Of a stretch of 64,000 nt of DNA, positions 36,918 to 46,757 are shown one piece after another. The translations under genes were made by a program, and so were the position numbers. The first letter of the stretch is position 1; each line of letters opens with the position of its first letter. Below the pieces are notes generated by a model. The model made no database searches and was not told where the DNA came from. It saw nothing but the letters and a program-made list of their open reading frames with translations. Source of the DNA: UBA11574 sp963752565 (GTDB lineage Bacteria; Desulfobacterota; Desulfobacteria; Desulfobacterales; UBA11574); assembly GCA_963752565.1 (NCBI GenBank), contig CAVVZC010000006.1:186001-250000 (forward strand). The letters are read 5' to 3'.

Positions 36918-38194
36918 TTTGAGGTTCTCGGGATATAGCCAAACAACAGGAATCCCTGAATGATAAACCCGATAAGGGTCATAATGGCCGAAGACACGAA
37001 TGCCATTTGATATGAAAACACTTCCGATGCACCGTAAGCCAAAAGTATGTCTGTGATGGGTCCGGCAATAAAGGTTCCGGCGACACCCCAGCTGAGAAAA
37101 TATGTAGCGTTGAATATACTGAAAAGTTTGGCGCGTTTTTTCGGTGGAATCAGAACAGATGCAAATGCATACGAAGATGCAAGAACCAATACTTCAGAAC
37201 ACCCTCTCATAAAATTGCTGACGTAAATAAGCCCTAAATTGCCGGCAATCGCCAGTAAAAAAAGTGACCCCACCGCCAGAGTAGTTCCCAGCAGCAGAGA
37301 ATTCCCATCCCCTATTTTCCGGCCGATCCAGCCTGCAATAAGCCCGGTTATAATCATCGCAACCGATTGTGTATTGACAATATAACTCAGCACCTTGCTG
37401 GAGACCGCAAAACCGGAATCAAGAACCAGGTACTGTGACTGAATAACGGCAATAGAATTTCTGCCGAAATTGATAAAAATCATTGCAACAATAAATATCG
37501 TGAAAATTTTTCCAGCGGAGGCCGATGCGCCAATTTCCGGAATGGATGCATCCTCAATTTCACGCCGGATACCACCCTCGGGAACCAACATCATGGGAAC
37601 AACGGAGATAAACATGGCAGCGCCTGCAACAAAAAAGAGCGCACCTTCGTAAAAACCCCATCCATTATACTTAAGGCCCAATCCATCATACAGCAACCCC
37701 CCGATCCATACACCGGCAATTCGGCCGATACCGCCGATGCTTGCCAGCCGTCCCTGCACCGCATTTCGGTCCTCCTGGCGATAGATATCCGAAATCAAAG
37801 CACTCCATCCCACATTAGACATTGACCAGAAAATTTCAACAATCGATAGACCTATTATAATCACATATCCTGCCAGGCTCGAATTTTCGGTCAGGGTGTG
37901 GCCATACCACACCAAAACCGTACCGAATCCCGCCAGTATTTCACCGGATATGATCAAGGTCCGCCTGAGTTGATATTTATCCGAAACCGCGCCCCATACA
38001 AACGTCTGAAAAATAATATTCATCACCATGGGCAACGTGGCAAACAACGTTGTTTCTGTAACGCTTAAACCCAAAAAATGGCGCAAATAGATGGAGAGAT
38101 AGCTGTAAAACAATCCGCGCCGGAACATGGCGAGCATCTGAAAGGAAGATATCCCGAAAAAAACACGATGTGACTTTTGATGTTGCCAATTCAA
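36914..38194 (-). CDS. Major facilitator superfamily transporter
   Basis: 426 residues with about 12 membrane helices. The MFS loop-2/3 signature WGAVSDKYQLRRTLI is at about residues 68-82, and a matching GWIGRKIGDGNSLLLG is in the second half. Several acidic and glycine residues in helices are conserved. Substrate unknown. Convergent with the CDF gene. Upstream sequence (38195-38400) is AT-rich and should hold the promoter. Confidence 0.9.
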   Translation of the reverse strand: MNWQHQKSHRVFFGISSFQMLAMFRRGLFYSYLSIYLRHFLGLSVTETTLFATLPMVMNIIFQTFVWGAVSDKYQLRRTLIISGEILAGFGTVLVWYGHTLTENSSLAGYVIIIGLSIVEIFWSMSNVGWSALISDIYRQEDRNAVQGRLASIGGIGRIAGVWIGGLLYDGLGLKYNGWGFYEGALFFVAGAAMFISVVPMMLVPEGGIRREIEDASIPEIGASASAGKIFTIFIVAMIFINFGRNSIAVIQSQYLVLDSGFAVSSKVLSYIVNTQSVAMIITGLIAGWIGRKIGDGNSLLLGTTLAVGSLFLLAIAGNLGLIYVSNFMRGCSEVLVLASSYAFASVLIPPKKRAKLFSIFNATYFLSWGVAGTFIAGPITDILLAYGASEVFSYQMAFVSSAIMTLIGFIIQGFLLFGYIPRTSN

Positions 38195-38511
38195 TTAATA
38201 TTTTTCCTTGGTTAGGTTTTAACCTTGATCTTAGGATATCGGCTTCCAAATCAAGCTTTATAATGATTGTCAACCATACATTCCACTCTATCTTTCATCC
38301 GGATCCAGGATTTAAAAAGGGTAAAAATTTTATATTAAAAAAAATAGGGGTTTAACTGGCTAAAGCTTTTATTAAAAATGGCCGATACTTAAAGGAGATT
38401 CTCGGCGATTATATAATTCGTGGACAACACAAAATTGAAAGATTTTTGGGTTCTGGTAGACGGTTATCCAAATACAATTTCATCGGCTTTGAAACGTTTC
38501 TTGATAACGCT

Positions 38512-40749
38512 ATGGATTCAAAATTACAAACACAAACCGAAACTGTGGTCAAAACACGGCCCTGGAAATTGATTGCTATCATGTTATTTGTAGCAGGAGC
38601 CGTAGCCCTGTTCTTATACAGTCTGTCAAAGGGAGATGGCGGATTCAATGACAAAATCATCAATATCCGGGCCATCGAATCGATCCACATACCGCTGGAA
38701 GGTGAATTCAAAATTGCCCATGTGATTTTTATTGCCCTGCTGTCAGGATTTATATCCCTATTTTTCCTGTTATTTTTCAACAAGCGGCAGAAAAATATGA
38801 CCAAGGTTCGTACGAAAAAATTAGAGAACGAAATTTCCGAACGCCTTCAGGCGGAAGCGGCCATGAAAGAAAGTGAAGAAAAATACCGGTTGTTGATCAA
38901 AAATCTACCCGGCATTGTTTACAGAGGATACAGAGATTGGTCAGTGGAGTTCATCGATAAAAAAATCGAACAGTTAACCGGATATACTGTTGAAGAATTC
39001 AATTCACGACAAATCAATTGGTCGGATATTATCTTTCAAGAAGATATTAAAGCTGTCGGCGATGATTTTCATAAAGCCCTTAAAACAAAAGACCAATCCT
39101 ATGTAAGAGAATACCGGATCACAGCCAAAGATAACAGCATCTATTGGATACAAGACCGGGGGCAGATTGTCTCCAATGGTAAAGAGACTGAATACATCAG
39201 CGGCGTCTTTTATGATATTACCAAGCAGAAACGTACCGAAGAAGAGAGCCTCCTTTTGGCGACGGCCATAGAACATGCAGCGGAAAGTGTTATCATATCT
39301 AACAGAATCGGGACGATTCAGTATGTGAATCCTGCTTTTGAACAACTCAGCGGTTTTTCAAGAGAAGATATCGTCGGACAAAACTTCCGTATCCTTAGAA
39401 GTGACAAGCACCATAAAGACTTTTACAAGGATATGTATGAAGTGATTTCCCGGGGTAATATTTGGTCGGGGCTCATTACCAATAGGATGAAAGACAACAC
39501 ACTCCGCGAATTTGAGACCAAAATTTCGCCGGTTCAGAACGGTTCGGGAGACATCGTATCCTTTGTTTCCGTCAACCGCGACGTAACACATGAAAAGGTG
39601 CTTGAAGCCCAACTGCAGCAAGCCCAAAGAATCCAGTCGATCGGTACCTTGGCGGGCGGCATTGCCCACGATTTCAACAATATTCTTTCTGCCATTATCG
39701 GTTATACCGAGTTGACCATAGACTATTTAGAAAACGGATCCTTACCCTTCAACAACCTTCAAGAGGTGCTTGAAGCAGGAGAACGGGCCAAAGGCCTGAT
39801 TAATCAAATTTTGACCTTCAGCCGTCAGAGCAAACAAGACCTTAAACCGCTTCAATTAAAACTCATTGTCAAAGAAGCGCTAAAGCTCATCAGAGCGACA
39901 ATCCCGTCCACCATTGAAATCCACCAGGACCTCCAAAGTGACGCCGCCATTCTTGGAGATCAGATCAAGATCCACCAGATACTGATGAATCTTTGCACGA
40001 ATGCGAACCATGCCATGCAGGAAAAAGGTGGCATGCTCAGTGTAAGTCTTTCTGAAGTAGCGCTCGATGATAGTTTCAGAAACAAACATTTTGACATCAA
40101 ACCCGGTTCATATCTCAAATTGTCCATCAGCGATACCGGTCATGGCATGTCGGCAAGTTTGATGGAACGGATCTTCGATCCTTTTTTCACAACCAAAGAA
40201 AAAGGCAAGGGAACCGGTATGGGGCTTTCTGTGGTTCATGGTATTGTAAAAAGTCATAACGGAACCATACATGTCTACAGTGAAGCAGGGGGAGGTTCTA
40301 CCTTTAATGTCTATCTTCCGATCATCGAAAAGCAACTGGAGCAAGAATTCAGAGCCGAAAAACCGATTCCTACCGGGACAGAGCATATCCTCTTTGTTGA
40401 CGATGAAGAACCGCTCATCAACATGGGAAAACAGCTGCTGGTATCTTTGGGTTATGATGTGACAACCCGAATCAGCAGCATTGAGGCATTGGAACTCTTT
40501 AAAACCCACATGGATAGATTTGATCTCGTTATCACCGACTTAACCATGCCGAACATGACCGGTGATGAATTGGCTGAACAACTGATGGCGATCCGATCGG
40601 ATATTCCAGTCATATTATGTACCGGATTCAGCATGAAAATCACCGAAGAAAAGGCCAAAAAAATGGGCATCAGAGCATTTATCCTTAAACCTTTAATCAG
40701 AAATGATATTGCCGAAACCATCAGAAAAGTATTGGATCACAAGCAATGA
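38512..40749 (+). CDS. Hybrid PAS sensor histidine kinase with receiver domain
   Basis: 745 residues from ATG 38512 (the frame stays open to a TTG at 38446; neither has a strong ribosome site). Order: two membrane helices around a short periplasmic loop (about 20-110), coiled coil, PAS 1 (about 135-245), PAS 2 (about 255-365), HisKA with the phosphorylated His in GGIAHDFNNILSAIIGYTEL (about 385-404), HATPase (DTGHGMSASLMERIFDPFFT; GTGMGLSVVHGIV) and a C-terminal receiver (ILFVDDEEP; Asp in LVITDLTMPNMTG). Signal unknown. No response-regulator gene adjacent, so phosphotransfer is probably internal or to a distant partner. Confidence 0.93.
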   Translation: MDSKLQTQTETVVKTRPWKLIAIMLFVAGAVALFLYSLSKGDGGFNDKIINIRAIESIHIPLEGEFKIAHVIFIALLSGFISLFFLLFFNKRQKNMTKVRTKKLENEISERLQAEAAMKESEEKYRLLIKNLPGIVYRGYRDWSVEFIDKKIEQLTGYTVEEFNSRQINWSDIIFQEDIKAVGDDFHKALKTKDQSYVREYRITAKDNSIYWIQDRGQIVSNGKETEYISGVFYDITKQKRTEEESLLLATAIEHAAESVIISNRIGTIQYVNPAFEQLSGFSREDIVGQNFRILRSDKHHKDFYKDMYEVISRGNIWSGLITNRMKDNTLREFETKISPVQNGSGDIVSFVSVNRDVTHEKVLEAQLQQAQRIQSIGTLAGGIAHDFNNILSAIIGYTELTIDYLENGSLPFNNLQEVLEAGERAKGLINQILTFSRQSKQDLKPLQLKLIVKEALKLIRATIPSTIEIHQDLQSDAAILGDQIKIHQILMNLCTNANHAMQEKGGMLSVSLSEVALDDSFRNKHFDIKPGSYLKLSISDTGHGMSASLMERIFDPFFTTKEKGKGTGMGLSVVHGIVKSHNGTIHVYSEAGGGSTFNVYLPIIEKQLEQEFRAEKPIPTGTEHILFVDDEEPLINMGKQLLVSLGYDVTTRISSIEALELFKTHMDRFDLVITDLTMPNMTGDELAEQLMAIRSDIPVILCTGFSMKITEEKAKKMGIRAFILKPLIRNDIAETIRKVLDHKQ

Positions 40750-41017
40750 TCATTTTATGTTTTTCAAAAAAACAGTCATTTTAGCACCCTTCAATGCCTT
40801 TTATTATTTTATTCACGACCTTTTAGATCACCAGCAACTCCATTGGCACCTCTACTGAACGTTATCTCTTTATTTTTTTTCAGCGTTAAAAATATTGGAC
40901 ATTGTAGACCAAAAGGATCATGGGCAAAGCTTCATGTCGGCTTGAAAAATTTTGACTGTGGTCAAAGATACAAGTGAGATTTTCCTTGCATGGAGATCAG
41001 TGCCGAAGGTATACCCT
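40750..41017. other. Intergenic, nothing recognised before element G
   Basis: Sequence between the hybrid kinase and the inverted-repeat element. No frame or hairpin of note. Confidence 0.35.
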
Positions 41018-41203
41018 AATTAGTGTCCATCCATAAATGGTTTTTTCCCCGCGGGATATCGTTTTCCGCAGGTTTCCGGCTGCGGCGGTATTAGTGTACG
41101 CCTCACCGAAAACTTTTGTGTGGCCTTGCCCAGCGAAAAAAATCCTCATTTATGAATTGGACACTGAAACATATCTTCCCTTATAGTGGACGGGCACTAA
41201 TTA
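41018..41203. repeat. Inverted-repeat element G
   Basis: The outer arms TAATTAGTGTCCATCC (41018-41033) and GGACGGGCACTAATTA (41188-41203) match at 14 of 16 positions. A second nested pair, AGTGTCCA..CATAAATG at 41022-41039 with CATTTATG..TGGACACT at 41147-41165, lies inside. So the same left arm can pair with two alternative right arms. The interior (GCGGGATATCGTTTTCCGC and so on) is not coding. The arm words CCATCCATAA recur at the left end of element B (47701-47710). Confidence 0.6.
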
Positions 41204-41268
41204 AACAAAAACAATCCACTAATTTTCAACGACATCAATAGAGTCTAACCGGACGGGAAAATTTTATA

Positions 41269-42843
41269 TTGAAAAGAAATAAACTCGACAGACTCAATTT
41301 TTTTTTAGCCGCATCCAGCGGTTTTTTACTGACATTATCCTTTCCTAAATTTGATATTTCATGGCTGGCCTGGTTCGCCTTCATTCCCTTATTTGTTGCA
41401 TTAAGAAATCTTTCTCTCAAAAATAGTTTTTATCTGGGTCTGTTTGCTGGCCTTGTCCACTATTTATCGCTGGTTTACTGGCTGGCACATACCATGTCAG
41501 CATATGGTCATCTTCCCTTTTACGTTAGTATACCGATACTTTTGCTTTTATCATTCTATTTGGCGCTTTACATCGCGTTATTTTCAGTGGCACTCACCCG
41601 CCTGTGCTCAAGTGCAGTATCTCTTTTATTTATACCACCATTGATATGGGTTTCATTAGAATATATCCGTTCATTTCTTTTCACTGGTTTCCCGTGGGAA
41701 CTCATGGGATATACACAGTTCAACATGCTGCATATCATACAAGTTTCAGATTTATTCGGTGTATACGGGGTCTCTTTTTCTATTGTCTTAAGTAATGCAG
41801 TCGCTTTCCTGATTTATCTTTGCCTGATGGACAAAAACTGGCAAGGAAAAAAAGTTGAGACAAAACTGGCTGCCGGAGCAATGGCTGCTTTTGTTGTGAT
41901 CCTTTCCGCTATATGGTTTTATGGGGAATGGAGAATAAATAATATCCATGAACTGGCTAAAATGTCTCCATCATCTAAAGTTACCATTGTTCAAGGTAAT
42001 ATTGACCAGGCAAAAAAATGGGACCCTGCTTTTCAAACGTCGTCAACAATGAAATATATTCATCTTTCATCTCTTTCAAAAGACCTTCAGCCGGATCTTT
42101 TTGTTTGGCCGGAGACGGCAACACCTTTTTACTTCATGCATGACACCGAACTGTCTAAATTGGTCCTCAAGGGGATTCATGAGATCGGAGCGGACTTTTT
42201 AATCGGCAGCCCTGCTTTCACACTGAAAAACAACAAGATCGAATACTATAACAGTGCCTTTTTGGTCGATGCTGCAGGAAACGTAAACGGCAGGTATGAC
42301 AAGGCCCATCTTGTACCTTTTGGAGAATACGTCCCCATGAAAAAATGGCTCCCATTTGTGAATAAAATGGTGGAAGGTGTGGGAGATTTTCACACCGGTG
42401 AAAAGGGACGAACGATTAAGTGGCAAAAATCCAGTATCGGAATGCTGATCTGTTATGAAATTATTTTTCCGGCCCTTTCCAGGGCCATGGTTCAAAACAA
42501 TGCATCGCTGCTGGTCAATATTACCAATGATGCATGGTACGGGAGAACCAGCGCACCATATCAGCATTTTTCCATGTCTGTTTTCAGGGCCGTTGAAAAC
42601 CGGAGATCCATTATCCGCGCTGCAAATACCGGAATCAGCGGATTTATAGAGCCTTCCGGCAGTGTTATTGAAACCACTCAGATTTTTAAAGATGCCGTGA
42701 TCACCCAAAAAGTTCCTATACTTCAGGTTGAAACTCTGTATACACGGTTTGGAGATGTGTTTGCAATGGCATGTTTAGGGTTGTCTGTGTTTTTTATTTT
42801 ACTTCGGCTACTCAAGTTTCGCAAATTACCTTTTAAACATTAA
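41269..42843 (+). CDS. lnt: Apolipoprotein N-acyltransferase
   Basis: 524 residues. The N-terminal half has about six to seven membrane helices (SGFLLTLSFPKFDISWLAWF). The C-terminal nitrilase domain has the catalytic triad: Glu in LFVWPETATPFYF (about residue 283), Lys in YDKAHLVPFGEYVP (about 344), Cys in GMLICYEIIFP (about 396). It adds the third acyl chain to lipoproteins at the periplasmic face, consistent with several lipoproteins in this window. Starts at TTG 41269. prfB follows on the same strand. Confidence 0.95.
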   Translation: MKRNKLDRLNFFLAASSGFLLTLSFPKFDISWLAWFAFIPLFVALRNLSLKNSFYLGLFAGLVHYLSLVYWLAHTMSAYGHLPFYVSIPILLLLSFYLALYIALFSVALTRLCSSAVSLLFIPPLIWVSLEYIRSFLFTGFPWELMGYTQFNMLHIIQVSDLFGVYGVSFSIVLSNAVAFLIYLCLMDKNWQGKKVETKLAAGAMAAFVVILSAIWFYGEWRINNIHELAKMSPSSKVTIVQGNIDQAKKWDPAFQTSSTMKYIHLSSLSKDLQPDLFVWPETATPFYFMHDTELSKLVLKGIHEIGADFLIGSPAFTLKNNKIEYYNSAFLVDAAGNVNGRYDKAHLVPFGEYVPMKKWLPFVNKMVEGVGDFHTGEKGRTIKWQKSSIGMLICYEIIFPALSRAMVQNNASLLVNITNDAWYGRTSAPYQHFSMSVFRAVENRRSIIRAANTGISGFIEPSGSVIETTQIFKDAVITQKVPILQVETLYTRFGDVFAMACLGLSVFFILLRLLKFRKLPFKH

Positions 42844-42955
42844 TTGAAAGGAGTATTGAAACATATAAAAAATCGTATTATAATTATTATTTAAATTCGT
42901 ATTATTAAATCGTAAACAATGATGTTAACAAAACATCTGCCAAAGGAGGCAACAT

Positions 42956-44054
42956 ATGTCCATTGAAATTAAAGAAAATATAAAAACGTTATTTGTAAAA
43001 TTAGAACAGATCAAGGACTATCTTTGACCTGCCCGTAAAAGAAAAGCGACTCAAGGAAATCGAAAAGCAGATTGCCGAAAAAAACTTCTGGGACAACCCC
43101 GAATCCGGCAAAACAATATTAAAAGAGCGGACAGTTATTTCGAGTATTATCATAAGGTTTAATGACCTTAACAGAGACCTGGAAGAGAACGAGGTACTGT
43201 TTGAACTCGGTGTTGAAGAATCGGACACGGATACGATTGATGAAGCCTCCCGTCAGATGAGACAGTTGGAAAAAAGGATAAAAAAATTTTCCATTGATCT
43301 TACACTGGATGGAGAAGACGACGCGAACAACTCCATCGTATCCATTAACGCGGGAGCAGGAGGAACCGAAGCTCAAGACTGGGCTGAAATGCTTTTTAGA
43401 ATGTATATGCGATGGGTTGATCGAAGAGGATTTAAAATAAATATCGTCGATTTTCAGCCGGGTGAAGAAGCAGGAATAAAAAGTGTTACGTTTACCGCGT
43501 CCGGGAATTATGCTTACGGATACTTAAAGACAGAAACCGGTGTGCATCGTCTGGTCAGAATTTCTCCGTTTAATGCCAGCGGCAAAAGGCATACTTCCTT
43601 TGCCTCTGTATTTGTTTACCCTGAATTGGACAGTGAAATCGTGGTCAACGCCGAGGATAAGGATCTGCGTATTGATGTTTATAGGGCCAGCGGTGCCGGC
43701 GGACAGCATGTAAACAAAACAAACAGCGCCGTCCGCATCACTCATCTTCCCACTGGAATCACTGTACAGTGTCAACAAGAAAAATCGCAGCATAGAAATA
43801 AAGACTTGGCCATGAAAGTCTTAAAAGCCAGGCTGCATCAGCTTGAAAAACAGAAACAGGATGAAAAGCACCAGGAAATGCATGCCAGCAAGGATGAAAT
43901 CGCCTGGGGAAGTCAAATCCGGTCCTATGTCATGCACCCTTATCAAATGGTCAAGGACCACCGTATCAATATGGAAGTGGGCAATATCAACAGTGTTCTT
44001 GACGGCGATCTGGATCCGTTTATTGAAGGGGTACTGCTATCAAACAAATCTTAA
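42956..44054 (+). CDS. prfB: Peptide chain release factor 2, with programmed +1 frameshift
   Basis: ATG 42956 has AAAGGAGG upstream. Twenty-three codons end at TAT CTT (43019-43024), then in-frame TGA (43025-43027). Skipping one base (reading GAC at 43026) continues YLDLPVKEKRLKE to the stop at 44054, giving 365 residues, the standard length. The frame also carries the stop-codon-recognising SPF motif (VRISPFNASG) and the GGQ motif (ASGAGGQHVNKTNSA) that triggers peptide release. It terminates at UGA and UAA. The shift is the classic autoregulation: when RF2 is low, the ribosome shifts and makes more. Confidence 0.97.
43013..43028 (+). promoter_or_regulatory. prfB programmed frameshift site
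   Basis: The slippery CTT TGA C at 43022-43028 is preceded by AAGGAC (43013-43018) three bases before CTT, matching the layout of the E. coli site (AGGGGG UAU CUU UGA C). The internal Shine-Dalgarno here is weaker (AAGGA). Slippage is from CUU to UUU in the P site. Confidence 0.93.
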
Positions 44055-44218
44055 ACCTCAATTAAGGTTAAAGAGACCTTTGAAAAACGCTCCTTTTGCT
44101 CAATTTTGTGTCTTTAATTTTCAGCAACGCCAATAAGGTCTAACAGGCCGGGACCATTTTTTTAGTTAAAATCCATATTGGCAATATTTGTGGGCAGAAC
44201 TTGGAATGTTATTAACAC

Positions 44219-44767
44219 ATGAATTCTCTTGAAATTATAGCCGAATTTTATGAACCCGGCTCCGAATCCTTTCAAATTCTTGTAAAACATGGGCAGCAGG
44301 TGGCAAATAAAGCCATTGATGTTGCCAAAAGGGTCCCCCATCTTAAACCGAATCTTAATTTTATAAATGAAGCCGCCCTGCTGCATGATATTGGTATTTT
44401 TGAGACCAATACCCCTGAACTTGGATGTTCAGGAAAACATCCATACGTCTGTCATGGCTACCTGGGTAGAAAAATTCTGGAAAAGAAAGGTTTGTCGCGA
44501 CATGCTCTTGTATGCGAACGTCATGTGGGCATCGGCATCACCGCTGAAGAAATAAAATTAAACAATCTTCCATTGCCCCAACGGGATATGGTTCCAATAT
44601 CCATAGAAGAACAGATCATCTGTTTTGCTGACAAATTTTTTTCCAAAAACGGCAAAATGGACAGCTGTGAAAAATCAGTGGAAGATATCCTAAACACACT
44701 TGGAAGGTATGGCCCTGAAAAAGTAATACGTTTTCAAAAATGGATGCGACAATTTGAAAACCATTGA
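44219..44767 (+). CDS. HD-domain phosphohydrolase (TIGR00295-like)
   Basis: 182 residues. The metal-binding HD pair is in AALLHDIGIFET (about residues 51-62), with an early His (LVKHGQQVANKA) and later KHPYVCHGYLGRKIL and CERHVGIGITAEEI. EQIICFADKFFSK supplies the last Asp. That is the full H..HD..D metal set of HD hydrolases. Members of this small family act on unknown nucleotide or phosphate substrates. Single gene after prfB; ATG 44219. Confidence 0.9.
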   Translation: MNSLEIIAEFYEPGSESFQILVKHGQQVANKAIDVAKRVPHLKPNLNFINEAALLHDIGIFETNTPELGCSGKHPYVCHGYLGRKILEKKGLSRHALVCERHVGIGITAEEIKLNNLPLPQRDMVPISIEEQIICFADKFFSKNGKMDSCEKSVEDILNTLGRYGPEKVIRFQKWMRQFENH

Positions 44768-44796
44768 GAAAAGATTAACACGACTGTTTTGTAAAT

Positions 44797-45303
44797 CTAG
44801 TCTTCCTGAACATGCTTAACAAGATGCCCAAGCTCAGGAAAAATTAGGGCTTTGCAGGCAAGTCTACAGGCCTTGAGACTGCCGGGGATGCAAAAAAAAA
44901 CGGTTTCTCCAATCAGACCGGCCGTTGCACGGGATAAAAGAGCGGCGGAATCAATCTGTTCAAAACTTAGCTGGGCAAAAAGGGAACCAAAAGCTGTAAG
45001 CTCTTTTGTCAACAGCGGACGGACGGCTTCAATGGTTACATCTTTGCTGCTGATGCCTGTACCGCCGGTCAGCAAGACAACTCGAGCATCACCATCGTTG
45101 ATGATCTTATGAATTGTTTCGGCGATAACCTCTGCATCATCCGGAACAACCCGATGCACGACAACGTCATGCCCCTCCTTCTTTGCTCTTTTGCTGATCC
45201 ACCGGCCACTTTTGTCATTCGTCAGTGAACGAGTGCTTGAAACGGTAATTATAGCGATGTTGACCTTTCTCGGAGCGCCGGCCTTATGTTTTTTGATACC
45301 CAT
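44797..45303 (-). CDS. moaB: Molybdenum cofactor biosynthesis protein B
   Basis: 168 residues of the MoaB/MogA (MoCF) fold: VNIAIITVSSTRSLTNDKSG at about 13-32, VVLLTGGTGISSKDVTIEAV at about 75-94 with the MPT-binding GGTG loop, and TAGLIGETVFFCIPGS at about 134-149. It adenylylates molybdopterin or helps insert Mo. Lies 11 bp after pyrR on the same strand and faces mobA-moaE-moaC 0.8 kb away, making a Moco locus. Confidence 0.93.
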   Translation of the reverse strand: MGIKKHKAGAPRKVNIAIITVSSTRSLTNDKSGRWISKRAKKEGHDVVVHRVVPDDAEVIAETIHKIINDGDARVVLLTGGTGISSKDVTIEAVRPLLTKELTAFGSLFAQLSFEQIDSAALLSRATAGLIGETVFFCIPGSLKACRLACKALIFPELGHLVKHVQED

Positions 45304-45314
45304 TATATCTCCAA

Positions 45315-45845
45315 TTATTCAATGACAACCTTATCCTCTCCATCATGTTCTTTTAGCAATACATTCACGGTTTCCGATCGTCTTGTTTCAACGAATTCCC
45401 CAACATAATTTGCTTGAATCGGAAGCTCCCTGTGGCCGCGATCAACCAGAACGGCAAGTTCTATTCGATCGGGTCTTCCAAAATCTATCACAGCATCCAT
45501 GGCTGCACGAATTGTTCGACCGGTAAATAAAACATCATCAACCAAAACAATCTGTCTTTCATCCACTGAAAAGGAAATATTCGTCGTCTTTACCACCGGA
45601 TTGGGACCGATCCGGGTCCAATCATCTCTGTAAAGTGTAATGTCCATCTTTCCGCATGGAATCTCAATCCCTTCGATATCATTGATCCGGGACTTAATGC
45701 GTTCTGCCAGATATACCCCCCGGGTTTGAATCCCGATCAAGGTTAAATTGTCAGTTCCTTTGTGAACTTCAAGGATCTCATGGGTTATTCTGGTCAGTTT
45801 ACGATGTATATCCGATGCATCTAAAATGATAGTATTATTGTTCAT
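45315..45845 (-). CDS. pyrR: PyrR bifunctional regulator / uracil phosphoribosyltransferase
   Basis: 176 residues. PRPP-binding loop IVLVDDVLFTGRTIRAAMDA at about 98-117. IGIQTRGVYLAERIKSRI near the start and CGKMDITLYRDDW at about 63-75 are PyrR signatures. RRSETVNVLLKEHDGEDKV ends the protein. It makes UMP from uracil and, in many bacteria, regulates pyr mRNAs by RNA binding. No pyr operon is adjacent, so which activity matters here is open. ATG 45845. Confidence 0.94.
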   Translation of the reverse strand: MNNNTIILDASDIHRKLTRITHEILEVHKGTDNLTLIGIQTRGVYLAERIKSRINDIEGIEIPCGKMDITLYRDDWTRIGPNPVVKTTNISFSVDERQIVLVDDVLFTGRTIRAAMDAVIDFGRPDRIELAVLVDRGHRELPIQANYVGEFVETRRSETVNVLLKEHDGEDKVVIE

Positions 45846-46141
45846 TGTGCAACTCCGATGTTATAGCAAAAATTAACACGCCTCGAAGGCAAAAGTCAGG
45901 TAGCTTCAATTTTTATATCATGCACAACTGTAAGATCAAGATTAATATAACATTTTATTATAACACATATAGTGACGCTTTTGGAAATGGTCTTGATTTT
46001 GAGTTATAATTTCCCTATTGTATGTAATAGAATTCTAAAATGTTAATGCGTCTAAATAGTCATGTATTTCCTTGAAGGCGATATGGATCCTGCCGAAGCA
46101 GTGTGACCCGATATTTACAGATATTTTAAAGCTGATATAAG

Positions 46142-46744
46142 ATGATGAAAAAAAAGTGTACAGGTGTAATATTGGCCGGTGGAAAAAATTCCCGTTTCTC
46201 CTGCAAGAACAAGGCATTAGCGCGTATTGGTGGAAAACGTATCCTTGACCGTATCTATGAAGTCTTTACGATCCTGTTTGACAAAATTATTTTGGTGACC
46301 AACGATCCGGTACAATATATGGAATGGGATTTTGATATTGTAACCGACATTTTCCCGATTCGCAGTTCCTTAACAGGAATACACACAGGTCTTTTTTATA
46401 TTACCACTCCGTATGCTTTTTTCCTGGCCTGTGATATTCCTTTTATCAAAAAAGAATTGATAGAAATTCTGTTAGATGGTGTTGATCCGAGTGTTGACAT
46501 TGTTATCCCTGAAACTTCCAAAGGGGTTGAACCGCTTTGTTCTGTTTACTCGAAACGATGTTTTAAGCCCATAGAAGAACAACTTGAAAAAAAATCTCTC
46601 AAGATTCAACGGGTGTTTCAAAAGCTTCGTGTTAAAAAAATCCCTGAAGATATTTTGCGTACTATTGATCCGGATCTGGTTTCACTTTCTAATATTAACA
46701 CACCGAACGATCTGGCCCGGGCAAACAAGCGGCAACTTATTTAA
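46142..46744 (+). CDS. mobA: Molybdenum cofactor guanylyltransferase
   Basis: 200 residues. Nucleotide-binding start CTGVILAGGKNSRFSCKNKA (about residues 5-24), with the LAGGxSxR pattern. DIVTDIFPIRSSLTGIHTGL and YAFFLACDIPFIKKELIEI follow, with the metal-binding Asp. It attaches GMP to Moco to make the guanine dinucleotide form used by DMSO-reductase-family enzymes such as formate dehydrogenase. ATG at 46142 or 46145. Followed after 13 bp by moaE. Confidence 0.93.
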   Translation: MMKKKCTGVILAGGKNSRFSCKNKALARIGGKRILDRIYEVFTILFDKIILVTNDPVQYMEWDFDIVTDIFPIRSSLTGIHTGLFYITTPYAFFLACDIPFIKKELIEILLDGVDPSVDIVIPETSKGVEPLCSVYSKRCFKPIEEQLEKKSLKIQRVFQKLRVKKIPEDILRTIDPDLVSLSNINTPNDLARANKRQLI

Positions 46745-46757
46745 CCCAGGTGTCACA

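Noticed and set aside
43025..43027. TGA in prfB as a nonsense mutation
   Set aside because: The CTTTGAC context with an upstream purine-rich site is the known programmed frameshift.
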